From: Anaerolineales bacterium
GTDB taxonomy: Bacteria; Chloroflexota; Anaerolineae; Anaerolineales; UBA4823
Length of the DNA: 42,651 nucleotides
Reading direction: 5' to 3'
NCBI GenBank assembly: GCA_020354045.1
Contig: CP070639.1
Location: 3,100,923 to 3,143,573, forward strand
Shown: piece by piece, positions 9,618-17,941 of the stretch
Position numbering within the stretch: the first letter of the stretch is position 1
Layout: each line of letters starts with the position of its first letter
Made by a program: the position numbers and the translations under genes
The notes under the pieces: model-generated
What the model was told of the DNA's origin: nothing
Seen by the model: the letters and a program-made list of their open reading frames with translations, nothing else
The model's database searches: none

Positions 9618-10220
9618 GACTGACCCAGAACCATCACCCACGATCATTTCCGGTCCAGGGTAGCCTACATGGATTTCTCCGCTGGCGACGATAGTCACCG
9701 TAGTCACACCTATTCCGGTGGCATGTAACACAAAATCTACCTGGGTCATATTAGCCTGGGCTGATACGATCTCCAGGATTTGGCTTGTGCCACTAGCTTG
9801 AACCACCTCATTTTCATACGACACGTAGGCTAGCAGCTGCTCATCTTGAACGCCTTCGTCTCTAACACTTAAACTGTAGTATGGCTTTCCTATCTGCACA
9901 GGACGCCCAACAATTGTTAACATCTCCCCCAGAACCAGTTCGGTGCGCTCAACTTCGATGATTACATGTGGATCAAATTCAGTCGCAGTTTGATCATTCT
10001 GTTCCCCATCGTTTTCCCCCCTGCTGACTTCTGGCATATAAACCCTGAACTGAGTAGGTTCTCCAATGGATAACTCATCTTGTTGCTGCGTATTACTAGG
10101 CAATTCCTCCTGTCTCTCCGTGGGCACAGGTGTACTTTGTGTACAGGCAAGCATAGTTAAGATAAGCAAGCCCAATAAAAGACAATAATTTTTACCGAGT
10201 ATTCTGACTTGAGACCTCAT
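9594..10220 (-). CDS. Hypothetical secreted lipoprotein
   Basis: The protein has 208 residues with a lipoprotein signal peptide: a positively charged start, a leucine-rich core and the lipobox LAC ending at Cys26. A low-complexity Thr/Gln/Glu/Pro linker follows. The rest is predicted mostly beta, with strands such as HVIIEVERTELVLGEMLTIVG that resemble an Ig-like or cohesin-like fold. I recognise no named family. It is the last gene of the five-gene operon starting with MoxR and begins 6 bp after the Vps62-like gene. It would be anchored on the outer face of the cytoplasmic membrane, where it could contact the membrane proteins encoded upstream. The 3' end overlaps malQ by 24 bp on the opposite strand. 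Confidence 0.8.
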   Translation of the reverse strand: MRSQVRILGKNYCLLLGLLILTMLACTQSTPVPTERQEELPSNTQQQDELSIGEPTQFRVYMPEVSRGENDGEQNDQTATEFDPHVIIEVERTELVLGEMLTIVGRPVQIGKPYYSLSVRDEGVQDEQLLAYVSYENEVVQASGTSQILEIVSAQANMTQVDFVLHATGIGVTTVTIVASGEIHVGYPGPEMIVGDGSGSVLITVTKR

Positions 10221-10226
10221 GTGCGG

Positions 10227-12116
10227 TTAACGACGAAATACCTCTCTCAAATTTTCTGTGATAATGAACAACCCCGCCAGTAAAACGCCGATCACTATCA
10301 ATTCCAAAAAGAATTCGTACATGATTACACCTAATGCAATCACTGCCAGGGATATCGTCAGACCATTAATCAAACTGCTTAGGCGTCTTCGAAAACTCGC
10401 CTCCAGCAAGATAACAAAACCAAGCATCATTGCTAAGCCAACGACCAGGTACTGGCGGGCGAAGATCGTTAACAGGACTACACCTATCATGAGTAGGCCA
10501 ACACTTACCGCTGCAAAAAATTCGGCCAAACCCGCAAGAAATAGGTTGCTTTGCGGTGTAGGGTAATGTGCGTGTTTAATATGATTGCGTGCAGGCTCTA
10601 ACGCACCTTGTTCCAGGCGGATCTTATGATTTTGTAAAGCCTCTAACTTGAGCTTCTCAACAGCGAGCTCATGTTTTAATTTTGTGAGTTCATCCGATAG
10701 TAAATCTATCTGCTGGAGATGTACTTTATGAACCTCTTCCAGATGGAGATGTCCGCGCAGTGACACTTCCTGGATACCAAATTCTGCAAGTTTTTTGCTT
10801 TTTTGTTCAATCAGATCCTCAAGTTCAGTGCAATGCAGTTGGGTTTGTAATCCCTGGTTGGAAAGTACTACAATCGCCTCCTTTGGAGAGGCAACCTTAT
10901 CCAGCCCAGCCCATCCAAGCGGATCATACCAGCGACGACGAACATCGCCTTTCCGATTGTAAACTGGTCCTGCAGGTGCATTTTCACCCGCGACGGGATC
11001 ATTCGCATATAGGCCCCATAAACCCCGATACTCATAAACCCATGGAGTTTCCTTACCAATAAGATGAGCGTCCCAAATGAATTTTTGTTGTGGGCCAATT
11101 GCTATTCCATCGCCGCGTGCGTAATCTACAAATGGGATACGAAATACGTTAAATTTAGGTCTTTCCGGTCGCGCTCTACCCAACTTCAACACTTTATGCC
11201 AAATAACATGCAATTTATCCACCAACACCACCAAAGGTGATAAAAATGGCAATTCAAGCTCGGTAAGGTATTCGCCTGGCGAGAAATAGCTTGCATGGCT
11301 ACCAGCACCAACATAAACGATAGGATGTTGCCCCCCATTTACAGTTATCACCTTTTTTAATTCGGGATCATCCCACCGACGGCGCAAATCATCCCCGGAG
11401 AACTCATGGGATGCATACGCCACCCACTGTGGTTTAAGGTTTAGTTCTGGTAAGCTTGCATTTTCTGGTTCTGACTCCTCGTAGCAGTATACACAAACCA
11501 TTTCCCAATCAGCTTCATGATCATTTACACCAAAAAACCCAGACCGCCAGTTGTTGTATGGATAGAAATACCAGTACTGTAGAATGACCCAACCATTTTC
11601 ACGTAACACTCTCCCATAATAGGAATACCTTTCCTGCTTGTTCTGCATACGCTCATAGGTCATCCTCGCGGCAGCTGCAGCATCCCCAGGTACCCGACCT
11701 CGGAGGAGCAGGGTTAAAGAAAATAAGGCATCAACCAATCGAGACCCGATACCTACTCTGACCAGACGACCTCTCCCCGGGCGAAATACATCCTTGTCAT
11801 CATGCTTTGAGAATGAATTTAGTACCTGCCTGATTTGGAGACGGGCATACTCAATTAAATCTGGTGGCTCGATAAACTTTAGATAATAAATCGAACCGGT
11901 GCTACCCTGCCTCGGCTTGATCAAGTTCTCGACGGTTAACTCACCTTCCTTGACAACTAGTTCGGGTGTTCCTTCTTTTCTGTATAACCAAAGACTGCAC
12001 TCAGCGAGATATCTTTCTATATCTAAGGGGAAAAAGCGTTCCCCCTGTGTAAAATGTAATATAGGCTCAAACGCACGTAGAATCTTGAAATCGTTATTGG
12101 AAGTTTGTTCAGACAT
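10227..12116 (-). CDS. Vps62-like domain protein with coiled coil and C-terminal membrane segments
   Basis: This is a 629-residue protein. Residues about 150-400 carry features of the Vps62 family: an aromatic stretch ILQYWYFYPYNNW, the motif NDHEADWEMV (family HEGDWE), ASHEFSGDDLRRRWDD and YVGAGSHASYF. From about 440 to 510 there is a Glu/Lys/Leu-rich coiled coil. From about 525 to 625 there are four hydrophobic segments, predicted to be transmembrane. No signal peptide is visible, so the Vps62 region is probably cytoplasmic. The family name comes from fungi, and the biochemical role in bacteria is unknown to me. It overlaps the upstream 4-TM gene by 8 bp and is followed by a lipoprotein gene after 6 bp. 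Operon context with MoxR and VWA suggests a membrane-associated assembly; that is inference. Confidence 0.75.
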   Translation of the reverse strand: MSEQTSNNDFKILRAFEPILHFTQGERFFPLDIERYLAECSLWLYRKEGTPELVVKEGELTVENLIKPRQGSTGSIYYLKFIEPPDLIEYARLQIRQVLNSFSKHDDKDVFRPGRGRLVRVGIGSRLVDALFSLTLLLRGRVPGDAAAAARMTYERMQNKQERYSYYGRVLRENGWVILQYWYFYPYNNWRSGFFGVNDHEADWEMVCVYCYEESEPENASLPELNLKPQWVAYASHEFSGDDLRRRWDDPELKKVITVNGGQHPIVYVGAGSHASYFSPGEYLTELELPFLSPLVVLVDKLHVIWHKVLKLGRARPERPKFNVFRIPFVDYARGDGIAIGPQQKFIWDAHLIGKETPWVYEYRGLWGLYANDPVAGENAPAGPVYNRKGDVRRRWYDPLGWAGLDKVASPKEAIVVLSNQGLQTQLHCTELEDLIEQKSKKLAEFGIQEVSLRGHLHLEEVHKVHLQQIDLLSDELTKLKHELAVEKLKLEALQNHKIRLEQGALEPARNHIKHAHYPTPQSNLFLAGLAEFFAAVSVGLLMIGVVLLTIFARQYLVVGLAMMLGFVILLEASFRRRLSSLINGLTISLAVIALGVIMYEFFLELIVIGVLLAGLFIITENLREVFRR

Positions 12117-12537
12117 GCTTCTCTGGTATCTGCCCTCGAAGTATTTCCTGCACCTCAGACTGGTTTAAGTATATTACAATAGCAATCCCAAAGAGCATGC
12201 CAATAAAGTTCGGCCGTTGATTGCTATATTCCAATAGCGCAAACAATAATCCGAGCCCTTGGACGGATATCGCTGCGGTCCACGCCCATCGTTTTGTTCT
12301 GCGTAACGAAATCCCCACCAACAGTAAAAGCAATGCAGATAAAATGACCACCAGGTTATAGGATGTCGCGTTTATGAGAACAAAAGGGCTAAAGCGACTC
12401 AACAACAGACTTGACCCTCGGGTGAACCAACCTTCAAGAGATATTACGTAAATTCCATAAGCCAGAAAACCCACTCCTTGAAGGAAAACAAGGAAGGTCA
12501 AGATTGAGAGCGAGCGCGGACGCTTATCGGAGGTCAT
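12109..12537 (-). CDS. Small four-helix integral membrane protein
   Basis: The protein has 142 residues with four hydrophobic segments, near 12-32, 52-78, 85-105 and 112-127. Short basic loops separate them, including SLRRTKRW after the second. There is no signal-peptide cleavage site and no catalytic motif, and I do not recognise a family. The ATG is 2 bp after the VWA gene stop, and the 3' end overlaps the Vps62-like gene by 8 bp, so it is translated as part of the same operon. A structural or anchoring role with the Vps62-like membrane protein is plausible but unsupported by motifs. Confidence 0.75.
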   Translation of the reverse strand: MTSDKRPRSLSILTFLVFLQGVGFLAYGIYVISLEGWFTRGSSLLLSRFSPFVLINATSYNLVVILSALLLLLVGISLRRTKRWAWTAAISVQGLGLLFALLEYSNQRPNFIGMLFGIAIVIYLNQSEVQEILRGQIPEKHV

Positions 12538-12539
12538 TG

Positions 12540-13919
12540 TCAGGTTTGCACTAAGAGATGGTCTACCGCCGCTATTAACTCCGCGAGATTGCGCGCTTTC
12601 AGGATGACATCACAATTAGGTGCATATTCAAGCATATCGCTATCACCCGTGCCCCATAAAGCAGGTACTTCGGGATTCAACCAGATGGTACGGCGGCTCC
12701 GTCGTGCCAGAGTCCTGAAAATATCTACTCTGGGATTATTATAGTTATTACGTCCATCCCCCACAATTAAGAAAGTGGTCCGGCTATCGATCGTATCCAG
12801 ATAATTTTGAAAGAAGTTTTCAAGGCTTCCGCCAAGATCGGTATTGTAATAACCTGAAGGCATCCGCTCTAATACATGTGCGACAGCTTGTGCAGCTTCG
12901 CGTCCCTGTAAATCAGGTGTGATATATTCCAGGTGAGAGATGAAGGCAAAGGAATGTGTTTTACTGATTTGATCCTGCAGAGCGTGCAAAAGGCCGAGCA
13001 TTAATTCGGAGCATGATCGCATGGAGGTGCTTACATCGCAAATTACAACGAGTTTCGGTTTCAATGTGCGGTCTTTATACTTGATCACGATTGGAACATT
13101 ACCGTGCTTTAAGTTTGCGCGTATTGTAGATTTCGCATCCAGTTGGCCACTTTTCGCACGTTTTTGTCTTAATGCCACCCGAGTCCGCAATACCGAGGCG
13201 AGCCTCTTTACCTCCTTGCGCAATTGCTCCATATCTTTTTCGCTTAAAGTGCTGAAGGGACGTTTGAGCAGGTCATCCAGAGTGTCTATGGTGGGACGAT
13301 TACTCATGTTTTCAGCGATTCGTTGTCCCGCGAACTGATGAATTTGTTCCTCCAGGTTTTGTAGATTCTCCTGAAGTATTCGCTGCATTTGCTCAACTCT
13401 CTGCTTGTTCATACCCATATCTTGCAAGGCAGCTGCGAGTTGTTCCAGAGCTTCTCGCACATCGCGGAAATGGAGTGCTTTTTGCATGCGCTTTGACATC
13501 CAATCTCGGTAGCGCAAATCATCCGCCTGATTTAACCCCACGAATTTTGCCAGCTGTTCCAATTCATCCTTTCTGAACTGCTCTCCACGCATTAACCGTT
13601 CTATCATCTGGCGCAATCGCTCACTGAGCTCTCTTAGAGCCTCGGCCAGCTTTTTCGCTTCATCCTCAGTGAAATCTTCCGATAAATTCATCAAAGGAGG
13701 GTTCTCAGACCCGCCAAAAAACACTGAAAATAGCTCTTCGAATACAGGAATGTTGATTGCATCCTTAACCAGGGTGGTTCTCAGGCTCGTACGGAATGTT
13801 TCTCTATCCTTTATACCCAGATGCTCTACAGCCTGAAATGCATCCGCGCTCTCCGCCAGGCTGATCCTCACACCTGCCGATCTCATCGCAGCAATGAACT
13901 TTACCAGTCGTTCTTCCAT
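12540..13919 (-). CDS. VWA-domain protein, CoxE type
   Basis: This 459-residue cytoplasmic protein is the usual partner of MoxR ATPases. The N-terminal 270 residues are helical and charged. The C-terminal von Willebrand factor A domain has a MIDAS metal site: Asp295-x-Ser297-x-Ser299 in CDVSTSM, a Thr in YYNTDLGG and an Asp in LIVGDGRN. The conserved IWLNPE segment follows. This layout fits the VWA_CoxE family, which helps ATPases load metals or remodel target proteins. The open frame extends upstream to 14006, inside moxR. The ATG at 13919 is preferred because it lies one base after the MoxR TAG stop and gives the family N-terminus MEERLVKF. It is followed by the 4-TM gene after 2 bp. Confidence 0.9.
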   Translation of the reverse strand: MEERLVKFIAAMRSAGVRISLAESADAFQAVEHLGIKDRETFRTSLRTTLVKDAINIPVFEELFSVFFGGSENPPLMNLSEDFTEDEAKKLAEALRELSERLRQMIERLMRGEQFRKDELEQLAKFVGLNQADDLRYRDWMSKRMQKALHFRDVREALEQLAAALQDMGMNKQRVEQMQRILQENLQNLEEQIHQFAGQRIAENMSNRPTIDTLDDLLKRPFSTLSEKDMEQLRKEVKRLASVLRTRVALRQKRAKSGQLDAKSTIRANLKHGNVPIVIKYKDRTLKPKLVVICDVSTSMRSCSELMLGLLHALQDQISKTHSFAFISHLEYITPDLQGREAAQAVAHVLERMPSGYYNTDLGGSLENFFQNYLDTIDSRTTFLIVGDGRNNYNNPRVDIFRTLARRSRRTIWLNPEVPALWGTGDSDMLEYAPNCDVILKARNLAELIAAVDHLLVQT

Positions 13920-13920
13920 G

Positions 13921-14886
13921 CTAATTTCGAAAGCGGGACGAAAATGATTCGCCAGAATCGCGGGAGTCGAAATTATTTGGTGGGCGCTGCATCCAGCGCT
14001 TCGCACGTTTTAGATCGCTTTCGTGCTTCAAAAGCACACTCAACGTGGTATCCATGGTTTTCTGATCCAGATTCTTGGCATTCAACGCTACCAATGCTTT
14101 TGCCCAGTCCAGGGTCTCGCTGATGCTTGGTGATTTACGTAAATCCATGCTCCGCAGGCTTTGGACCATTTCCACAGCTTGCTGGGCAAGCTTTGCGGAT
14201 AGCTGGGGAACTTTTAATCGCACCACGGCTAATTCTTGTTCTACTGTTGGATAACCAATGAACAGGTATAGACACCGTCTCTTGAGCGCTTCAGATAATT
14301 CACGTGTGTTGTTACTTGTCAGAACTACTAATGGTCGCTCTACCGCTACCAGTGTGCCTAATTCTGGTATGCTGACCTGAAAATCACTTAAAACCTCCAG
14401 TAAGAAAGCTTCGAATTCAGCATCGGCACGGTCTATTTCGTCAATCAACAAAACTATTGGCTCTTCACTGAGAATCGCTTTAAGCAATGGTCTTTGGAGG
14501 AGGAAACGCATTGAGAAAAACACATCTTCCTCATCTGCCAGCCGGTCAGCTGCCTCAGCCAGCCCCTTGGTTCCATCCAGAGTTTCTTGTAATTTATCCC
14601 TCAATAGCTGTGTATAAAGCAGCTGCTTGGCATACTCCCATTCATAAAGTGCTTTGGTTTCATCAAGACCTTCATAGCATTGTAAGCGGATAAGTTGCCT
14701 GCCTGTGGCAGCCGCGATTGCTTTCGCTGACTCGGTTTTGCCTACCCCTGCTGGTCCTTCTACAAGCAGAGGCTTTCCCAATTCCTGGCTGAGGAACATT
14801 ACGGTGGCGATCTCGTCGCTGGCGATATATTGCTGCTCTCCAAGGGAATTTTTCAGCTCTTGCGAAGAATGAAATTTCTTATGCAT
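13921..14886 (-). CDS. MoxR-family AAA+ ATPase
   Basis: This 321-residue MoxR ATPase has Walker A GPAGVGKT (44-51), Walker B LLIDEIDRAD (Asp149, Glu150), sensor-1 TSNN and an arginine finger region in LKRRCLYLF. MoxR proteins form hexamers that, together with a VWA partner, activate or mature specific target complexes. It is the first gene of the operon MoxR, VWA, 4-TM, Vps62-like, lipoprotein. Spacings are all between an 8-bp overlap and 6 bp, so the target may be the membrane proteins encoded downstream. ATG 14886 is the first good start; only a weak AGG lies upstream. The target cannot be deduced from the sequence alone. Confidence 0.92.
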   Translation of the reverse strand: MHKKFHSSQELKNSLGEQQYIASDEIATVMFLSQELGKPLLVEGPAGVGKTESAKAIAAATGRQLIRLQCYEGLDETKALYEWEYAKQLLYTQLLRDKLQETLDGTKGLAEAADRLADEEDVFFSMRFLLQRPLLKAILSEEPIVLLIDEIDRADAEFEAFLLEVLSDFQVSIPELGTLVAVERPLVVLTSNNTRELSEALKRRCLYLFIGYPTVEQELAVVRLKVPQLSAKLAQQAVEMVQSLRSMDLRKSPSISETLDWAKALVALNAKNLDQKTMDTTLSVLLKHESDLKRAKRWMQRPPNNFDSRDSGESFSSRFRN

Positions 14887-14999
14887 AGGATTAACCTATA
14901 AACAACACACTAACTTTTTTCTACAGGGAGTTCTATACCAATAATAATCTCACCACATGTCTTGGTAATAATGGCGTCTTGGGTTGCAGAAGATATGCG

Positions 15000-15021
15000 G
15001 TGAAATAAGAGATTATTTCAC
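15000..15021. repeat. Perfect 9-bp inverted repeat, AT-rich hairpin
   Basis: GTGAAATAA and TTATTTCAC flank a 4-bp centre. The site lies between the zinc-ribbon gene (ends 15051, minus) and moxR (starts 14886, minus). On the minus strand a short CTTG/CAAG hairpin with a T6 run lies just before it (about 15032-15050), so this may be a weak terminator region or an operator for the moxR operon. Both readings are inference. Confidence 0.4.
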
Positions 15022-15050
15022 TCATAAGGAAAAAATCTTGTTTTCTCAAG

Positions 15051-15266
15051 CTATGATTTAGCTGATTCCTCTTCCTCCGATTCCGCTTTCCAGGTCGGTG
15101 CTGCCCTATGCAACTCATCTGGAGAAATCCGGTTAGCCCGGCGACAATGCGGGCAATATGCATTGTAATGGCTCAAATTATCCATTGCAATCATATCCAA
15201 TGCCGCATGGACAGTCTCATTACCGAGGGCAAATGGTTTATGACAATGGTAGCAACGTATTTGCAT
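15051..15266 (-). CDS. Small zinc-ribbon protein
   Basis: This 71-residue protein has two CxxC pairs, CYHC at 5-8 and CPHC at 38-41. They are separated by a 29-residue stretch predicted to be partly helical, and the tail is acidic (EEEE near the C-terminus). This fits a single treble-clef or zinc-ribbon fold binding one zinc. The ATG at 15266 has GGAG nine bases upstream, so translation is well supported. It is a monocistronic-looking gene, divergent from the cobalamin adenosyltransferase and about 160 bp upstream of moxR. The function is unknown; nucleic-acid binding or protein-protein contact are usual for such proteins. Confidence 0.75.
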   Translation of the reverse strand: MQIRCYHCHKPFALGNETVHAALDMIAMDNLSHYNAYCPHCRRANRISPDELHRAAPTWKAESEEEESAKS

Positions 15267-15447
15267 TGCTAAGCACTCCTTTTCTGGAATTTAAACTGCT
15301 CTAAGTTCGTTTATAGCTCACGAATAGTTTTGCATAGTATACAACAACAAGACCATCCGGTATAGATTGCCTGTATCGAGCGAGTTCATTTGCATACTTA
15401 TCACAATGTTGAGCAGCGGTATACTACGCTGAGTCGCACGATTACAT

Positions 15448-15453
15448 TATAAT
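15448..15453 (+). promoter_or_regulatory. Consensus -10 box placing transcription start at the pduO-type ATG
   Basis: TATAAT is followed by seven bases and then ATG 15461, so transcription would start at or next to the initiation codon. There is no Shine-Dalgarno upstream, which fits a leaderless mRNA. I see no good -35 hexamer at 16-18 bp, so the site rests on the -10 alone. Confidence 0.45.
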
Positions 15454-15460
15454 TAGCTTC

Positions 15461-16012
15461 ATGTCGAAATTTTACACACGTTCTGGTGATGAAGGCTTTA
15501 CCGGGCTCTTGGGAAATGAACGAGTTCCCAAATACCACCCCCGTCCAGATACAGTCGGCGCAATCGACGAAGCCACGGCTGTCATTGGTGTGGCGCGCGC
15601 ACACTGTACTACACCGGAGATTGAGGCGTTATTACTTCAGAGCCAGAGGGATCTATACAACCTCATGGCAGAAATTTCAGCCACACCAGAAAACGCGCAC
15701 CATTTTCGGAAAATTAATGCAGAACGGGTGACCTGGCTGGAAAATCAAACCGAGGAGATTGGTTCAAAAATCGAAATGCCCGACGAATTCATTGTCCCTG
15801 GTGACTCTCCAAGTGGCGCGTTCCTGGCACAAGCCCGAACTGTGATCCGGCGCGCAGAACGACTCGTTGCTCAGCTTCTTCACAACCAGGAGATTGAAAA
15901 CATCGAGTTGCTCCGCTATCTCAACCGGCTTTCATCCTTGTGCTTTGTACTGGAAATTCTTGAAAATCAGGCATCAGGAAAGGATATACCGACCCTGGCT
16001 AGAGGTGCATAA
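15461..16012 (+). CDS. ATP:cob(I)alamin adenosyltransferase, PduO type
   Basis: This enzyme adenosylates cob(I)alamin to make coenzyme B12. The 183-residue protein has the PduO-type N-terminus FYTRSGDEGFTGLLG, a DTVGAIDEATAVIG segment (family D-x-x-G-x-[IV]-DE-L) and the ATP-binding RRAER motif. LNRLSSLCFVLE follows near the end. It forms trimers with active sites between subunits. The protein is full length apart from a short tail. The gene has no Shine-Dalgarno and a TATAAT box 8 bp before the ATG, so it may be leaderless. I found no cobalamin riboswitch upstream. A strong terminator follows. It is isolated from other B12 genes here. Confidence 0.92.
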   Translation: MSKFYTRSGDEGFTGLLGNERVPKYHPRPDTVGAIDEATAVIGVARAHCTTPEIEALLLQSQRDLYNLMAEISATPENAHHFRKINAERVTWLENQTEEIGSKIEMPDEFIVPGDSPSGAFLAQARTVIRRAERLVAQLLHNQEIENIELLRYLNRLSSLCFVLEILENQASGKDIPTLARGA

Positions 16013-16042
16013 TACCTCTAGGCAAACAGACCTTAATAAATT

Positions 16043-16086
16043 CAACGCACCCCGTTAGTCAACATATCAGGGGTGCGTTGTTTTTT
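16043..16086 (+). terminator. Rho-independent terminator after the PduO-type gene
   Basis: CAACGCACCCC (16043-16053) pairs perfectly with GGGGTGCGTTG (16070-16080) across a 16-nt loop, and TTTTTT follows directly. It sits between convergent genes and may also stop minus-strand transcripts of the DsbA-like gene, whose far side is only moderately T-rich. Confidence 0.85.
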
Positions 16087-16101
16087 CTGGGATGTTTCAG
16101 T

Positions 16102-16848
16102 TTAATTTCCTGAGGATGCCAGGGCGGTCTCAATTGCCTGGGAAACCTGCGCATAGGAAGGGACAAATCCAGGTGCGATTTGTTCGCCATTGACAAACAG
16201 ACTCGGCGTTCCAGAAACGCCAGCTACATTCCCATCCGCCAGGTCCTTATCAATCTGCTCCTTGTATCGATTGGCTCTAAAGCAACTGTTAAAGCTGTCC
16301 ATATCCAGACCCAATGCCTCTGCATAGGCGACCAAGCGCTTATCACTGAATGCTCCAGCATTTTCACTGTTCCAGTTAGCAAACAATATATCGTGATAAT
16401 CCCAAAACCGACCTTGTTCTGCAGCACACATACTCGCATTAGCAGCCTGGTCTGACTCGTTTGAAATTGATCGGTCATCCAAAAACGGATAATGGCGATA
16501 CACGTAACGGACCTTTCCGGTGGCAACATAGTTATCGACAATTTGTGGTTCAACATCCTCAGAAAAATTTCGGCAGGCTGGACATTGAAAATCTTCCCAC
16601 ACCTCTACTAAAACAGGAGCATCGTCTTCTCCCAATGCAGTTCCATCAACCATCGGCCTCTCGACAGGTGTGATCTGGATAATTTCGCCTACAGGCGTCA
16701 AGGATGGGATAATCAGAATTGCAGCGATTGCGATCGCTCCTATACTTACTGCTAATATAGTGATGAGCCTTTGTTGGCGTTGGCGTCTTAATCGCTGTTC
16801 GCGTATGATTTGCCGCTTACTTTTGCTTGCTTGTTGTTTCTTAGCCAT
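16102..16848 (-). CDS. Membrane-anchored DsbA-family thiol-disulfide oxidoreductase
   Basis: This 248-residue protein has a strongly basic cytoplasmic start, one transmembrane segment at about 28-49, and an extracytoplasmic thioredoxin-fold domain of the DsbA/BdbD type (Thioredoxin_4). The active site is FQCPAC (Cys89, Cys92), and the cis-Pro loop is GTPSLFVNG. Two further cysteines (in NASMCAAEQG and FNSCFRAN) lie in the helical insertion, as in many Gram-positive-like relatives. It likely oxidises or isomerises disulfides outside the cytoplasmic membrane. ATG 16848 has AGGAG six bases upstream. No DsbB/VKOR partner is in the window. Confidence 0.92.
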   Translation of the reverse strand: MAKKQQASKSKRQIIREQRLRRQRQQRLITILAVSIGAIAIAAILIIPSLTPVGEIIQITPVERPMVDGTALGEDDAPVLVEVWEDFQCPACRNFSEDVEPQIVDNYVATGKVRYVYRHYPFLDDRSISNESDQAANASMCAAEQGRFWDYHDILFANWNSENAGAFSDKRLVAYAEALGLDMDSFNSCFRANRYKEQIDKDLADGNVAGVSGTPSLFVNGEQIAPGFVPSYAQVSQAIETALASSGN

Positions 16849-16891
16849 CTATACTCCTGAAGAATAGTGTGTGCAAGTTGTAATTGCCCAA

Positions 16892-17761
16892 TTATTTTAA
16901 GAGGGGGTAGTATTGATAAACAGGATATTCTTCCCCAGTCCGTCTGAAACCTGCTTTCTGATAGAGTGACAGAGATGATAAATTATCATGCTGAGTATTT
17001 ACCGTGACGTGATATGCGCCTCGGCGCTCAAATTGGGCAAGCATATCGCATAACAATGAATATCCAATCCCTCTCCCCTGATATGCTGGCGTAACTGCCA
17101 AACGGGCTAGATGTCCACCCATTGTTGTAGCGGTACTGATTTGATAGCCCACCAATTTGCCTTCCGTCTCAGCAACCGTAGCGATGGCAGCCTGCCTGTA
17201 CGCTAATTCCAGGCAAGAAAGTGTATTTTGCCATACAGCTCCAAATGCTGCCATATCAATATCTTCCACCGCACTCAGGTCATCCAGGTTCATCGGTCGG
17301 ATAATCGCCCCAATTTTACCAGGAGAACAAGCCTCTACTCCTGCTCGCCACGCCAATACAACTACCTTATGGGTTTGATTAAAACCACTAAACTCCAACA
17401 GCTTTCGAAACCAGCTTTGCATTGGAATTGCAGCTGCTGAGACCGATGGAGAAAACTGTTCTAGTGTGGCAAGCGCTTCAGGCCACAATTCTTCCCACGC
17501 TGCTTTTGGGGAAAAATCTGACCTGACCGCGAACAGTCGAATCCAGGCAATGTTTGGCGGGTCCGGAGGACTGGCTAGAGCGGCAATGATGTTTCGATTG
17601 CGTTCTGCGACCAGGTAGGGAGCATGTCCAATCCATTCAAGTGGAGGACGCCAATCCAGGTGCCGGTGAACGTACTGTTCGAAGTGAACTAAATTTGCTA
17701 ATGACTGCGTATCCGCTTTTGTTGCCGTCCTGATTGAAGCTTGGAGTGCATGAGTGACCAT
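16892..17761 (-). CDS. GNAT-family N-acetyltransferase
   Basis: The 289-residue protein has a clear acetyl-CoA-binding GNAT domain in its C-terminal half. Motif A reads RLAVTPAYQGRGIGYSLL (Q/R-x-x-G-x-G/A) and is followed by the VNTQHDNLSSLSLYQKAGF segment, which holds the Asn and Tyr usual for motif B. The N-terminal half looks like a second, degenerate GNAT-like fold without the pyrophosphate loop. It is therefore a two-domain type, with only the second half likely to be active. The substrate is unknown. The gene stands alone, 43 bp upstream of the DsbA-like gene on the same strand. Confidence 0.85.
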   Translation of the reverse strand: MVTHALQASIRTATKADTQSLANLVHFEQYVHRHLDWRPPLEWIGHAPYLVAERNRNIIAALASPPDPPNIAWIRLFAVRSDFSPKAAWEELWPEALATLEQFSPSVSAAAIPMQSWFRKLLEFSGFNQTHKVVVLAWRAGVEACSPGKIGAIIRPMNLDDLSAVEDIDMAAFGAVWQNTLSCLELAYRQAAIATVAETEGKLVGYQISTATTMGGHLARLAVTPAYQGRGIGYSLLCDMLAQFERRGAYHVTVNTQHDNLSSLSLYQKAGFRRTGEEYPVYQYYPLLK

Positions 17762-17941
17762 TATACAGTTTGTTCCATCACACTTTATGATCGTATCTTA
17801 ATTCTAATAATTTAGACTTTATTCAGACCTGAACCTTATGGGATAATGTGTGGCACATTTACTGGCTCAATGTTCTCAGCACCTCACAGTGATTAATGAC
17901 CTGCTTGAGATTGGAGCCTCAAATGCTTCCATGCGGTATTT

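Noticed and set aside
13921..14006. 29-residue N-terminal extension of the VWA protein frame
   Set aside because: It lies inside moxR; ATG 13919 follows the MoxR stop by one base and gives the family start.
15267..15460. Cobalamin riboswitch before the adenosyltransferase gene
   Set aside because: No B12-box or related conserved elements are visible, and the -10 box lies next to the start codon.
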